Part shown: positions 5,130-5,563 of the stretch, piece by piece
Position numbering within the stretch: position 1 is the stretch's first letter
Layout of the letters: each line of letters begins with the position of its first letter
Assembly (NCBI GenBank): GCA_019314425.1
Contig: JAFCZI010000171.1
Span: 1-5,563 of the forward strand
Length of the DNA stretch: 5,563 nt
Source: Deltaproteobacteria bacterium
GTDB lineage: Bacteria > Desulfobacterota > DSM-4660 > Desulfatiglandales > Desulfatiglandaceae
Direction of reading: 5' to 3'
Notes under the pieces: model-generated
Seen by the model: only the letters and a program-made list of their open reading frames with translations
The model's database searches: none
What the model was told of the DNA's origin: nothing
Translations under genes and position numbers: made by a program

Positions 5130-5378
5130 ATGTCAAATACGGAAGATTTTCTTTCAAGAATCACGGTAAATCCCCGGATAATGGTCGGCAAGCCGACCAT
5201 CCGTGGTATGAGAATAACTGTGGAACAGATTCTTCGAGCATTATCGGGGGGTGTGTCGGAACAGGAACTGCTTGAAGAATATCCTGAGCTTGAAAGAGAG
5301 GATTTTCAGGCGGTGTTCGCTTATGTGACCGCACTGGTCGAAGAGGAGCGCGTGTTCGCCGTGGGAGTGCTTGCATGA
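5130..5378 (+). CDS. DUF433-family antitoxin
   Basis: An 82-residue DUF433 protein. The core R-I-T-V-N-P-x-I-M-V-G-K-P-T-I-R-G-M-R-I-T-V lies at residues 10-30. It is followed by the helical part (EQILRALSGG, SEQELLEEYPELEREDFQAVFAYV) with the fold of a winged HTH-like DNA-binding domain. DUF433 proteins are commonly encoded directly before PIN-like toxins and are taken to be their antitoxins, as in VapB45-type pairs. GGAG nine bases before ATG 5130 supports the start. The stop overlaps the next start as ATGA (5375-5378), so the two are translationally coupled. The protein probably regulates its own promoter; this is inferred from the family. Confidence 0.92.
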   Translation: MSNTEDFLSRITVNPRIMVGKPTIRGMRITVEQILRALSGGVSEQELLEEYPELEREDFQAVFAYVTALVEEERVFAVGVLA

Positions 5379-5563
5379 ATGTATCCGAACTGAAATTTCT
5401 CATTGATGTCGGTGTGGGCAAAGGAATCGAAAACTATTTGCGGGAGGAAGGTTATGATGCCAAAGCCGCGGGAGACATTGATTCCCGCATGGAGGACGAG
5501 AATATCATCCACACTGCCTTGACGGAAAATCGCATGGTTGTTACCATGGACAAAGACTTCGGA
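5375..5563 (+). CDS. DUF5615 PIN-like toxin, 5' part (cut by the window edge)
   Basis: The first 63 codons of a PIN-like (Mut7-C-type) protein that follows a DUF433 antitoxin. It shows the family's N-terminal strand with a conserved Asp (FLIDVGVGKGIENYLRE, Asp11), then a GDIDSRMEDENII segment with acidic residues at 40-42. Last visible is VVTMDKDFG (Asp59, Asp61), the second acidic cluster of the presumed nuclease site. Full-length relatives are about 110-120 residues, so roughly half is present. It is presumed to be an RNase neutralised by the upstream antitoxin. The start ATG overlaps the DUF433 stop by four bases. Confidence 0.9.
   Translation, partial: MNVSELKFLIDVGVGKGIENYLREEGYDAKAAGDIDSRMEDENIIHTALTENRMVVTMDKDFG

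Noticed and set aside
5161..5512. Minus-strand frames of 86 and 63 codons
   Set aside because: They are shadows of the DUF433 and DUF5615 genes.

Overview
The window reads like accessory DNA from an environmental Gram-negative bacterium of roughly 50% G+C. The dispersed palindromes containing ACTTTTTACG / CGTAAAAAGT and the long AT-rich palindrome near 4400 resemble intergenic repeats I associate with Desulfobacterota. That placement rests on memory and is an inference. About half the window holds intact metabolic or toxin-antitoxin (TA) genes; the rest is gene debris and repeats.

Left end (1-704): remains of what looks like a DNA-restriction/repair cluster. The tail of an unidentified protein ends in TAATG, overlapping the start of a frameshifted HNH-endonuclease-like N-terminus. 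About 100 bases on lies a stub of 18 codons matching the N-terminus of the mismatch endonuclease Vsr. At base ~495 this stub abuts, tail to tail, the end of a small minus-strand gene of about 62 codons with its own ribosome binding site.

Middle (712-2603): two intact, divergently oriented genes. They are a membrane-anchored alpha/beta hydrolase (minus) and a Sir2-family NAD-dependent protein deacylase (plus). The spacer between them carries a GC-rich hairpin and a CGCAAANN triplet repeat.

Right half (2604-5563): a zone of TA modules, repeats and insertion-sequence debris. A complete Phd/YefM-type antitoxin and PIN-toxin operon (minus) has a strong Shine-Dalgarno site and a promoter overlaid by two TGTACA hexamers, the core recognised by YefM-type antitoxins. 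The module is bracketed by an 18-base repeat, whose upstream copy forms one arm of a 43-base hairpin. Next comes a C-terminal fragment of a HicB-like antitoxin that has no start codon. A MutT-type Nudix hydrolase (plus) follows, then a long imperfect palindrome that runs into a truncated, frameshifted ISL3-family transposase (minus). The window ends in a second TA-like operon (plus): a DUF433 antitoxin joined by ATGA overlap to a DUF5615 PIN-like toxin cut by the window edge.

I found no CRISPR array, tRNA, rRNA or convincing new multi-gene system. The main interest is the layering of three TA remnants or modules with palindromic repeats, and the sharp junctions at ~495 and ~4441.
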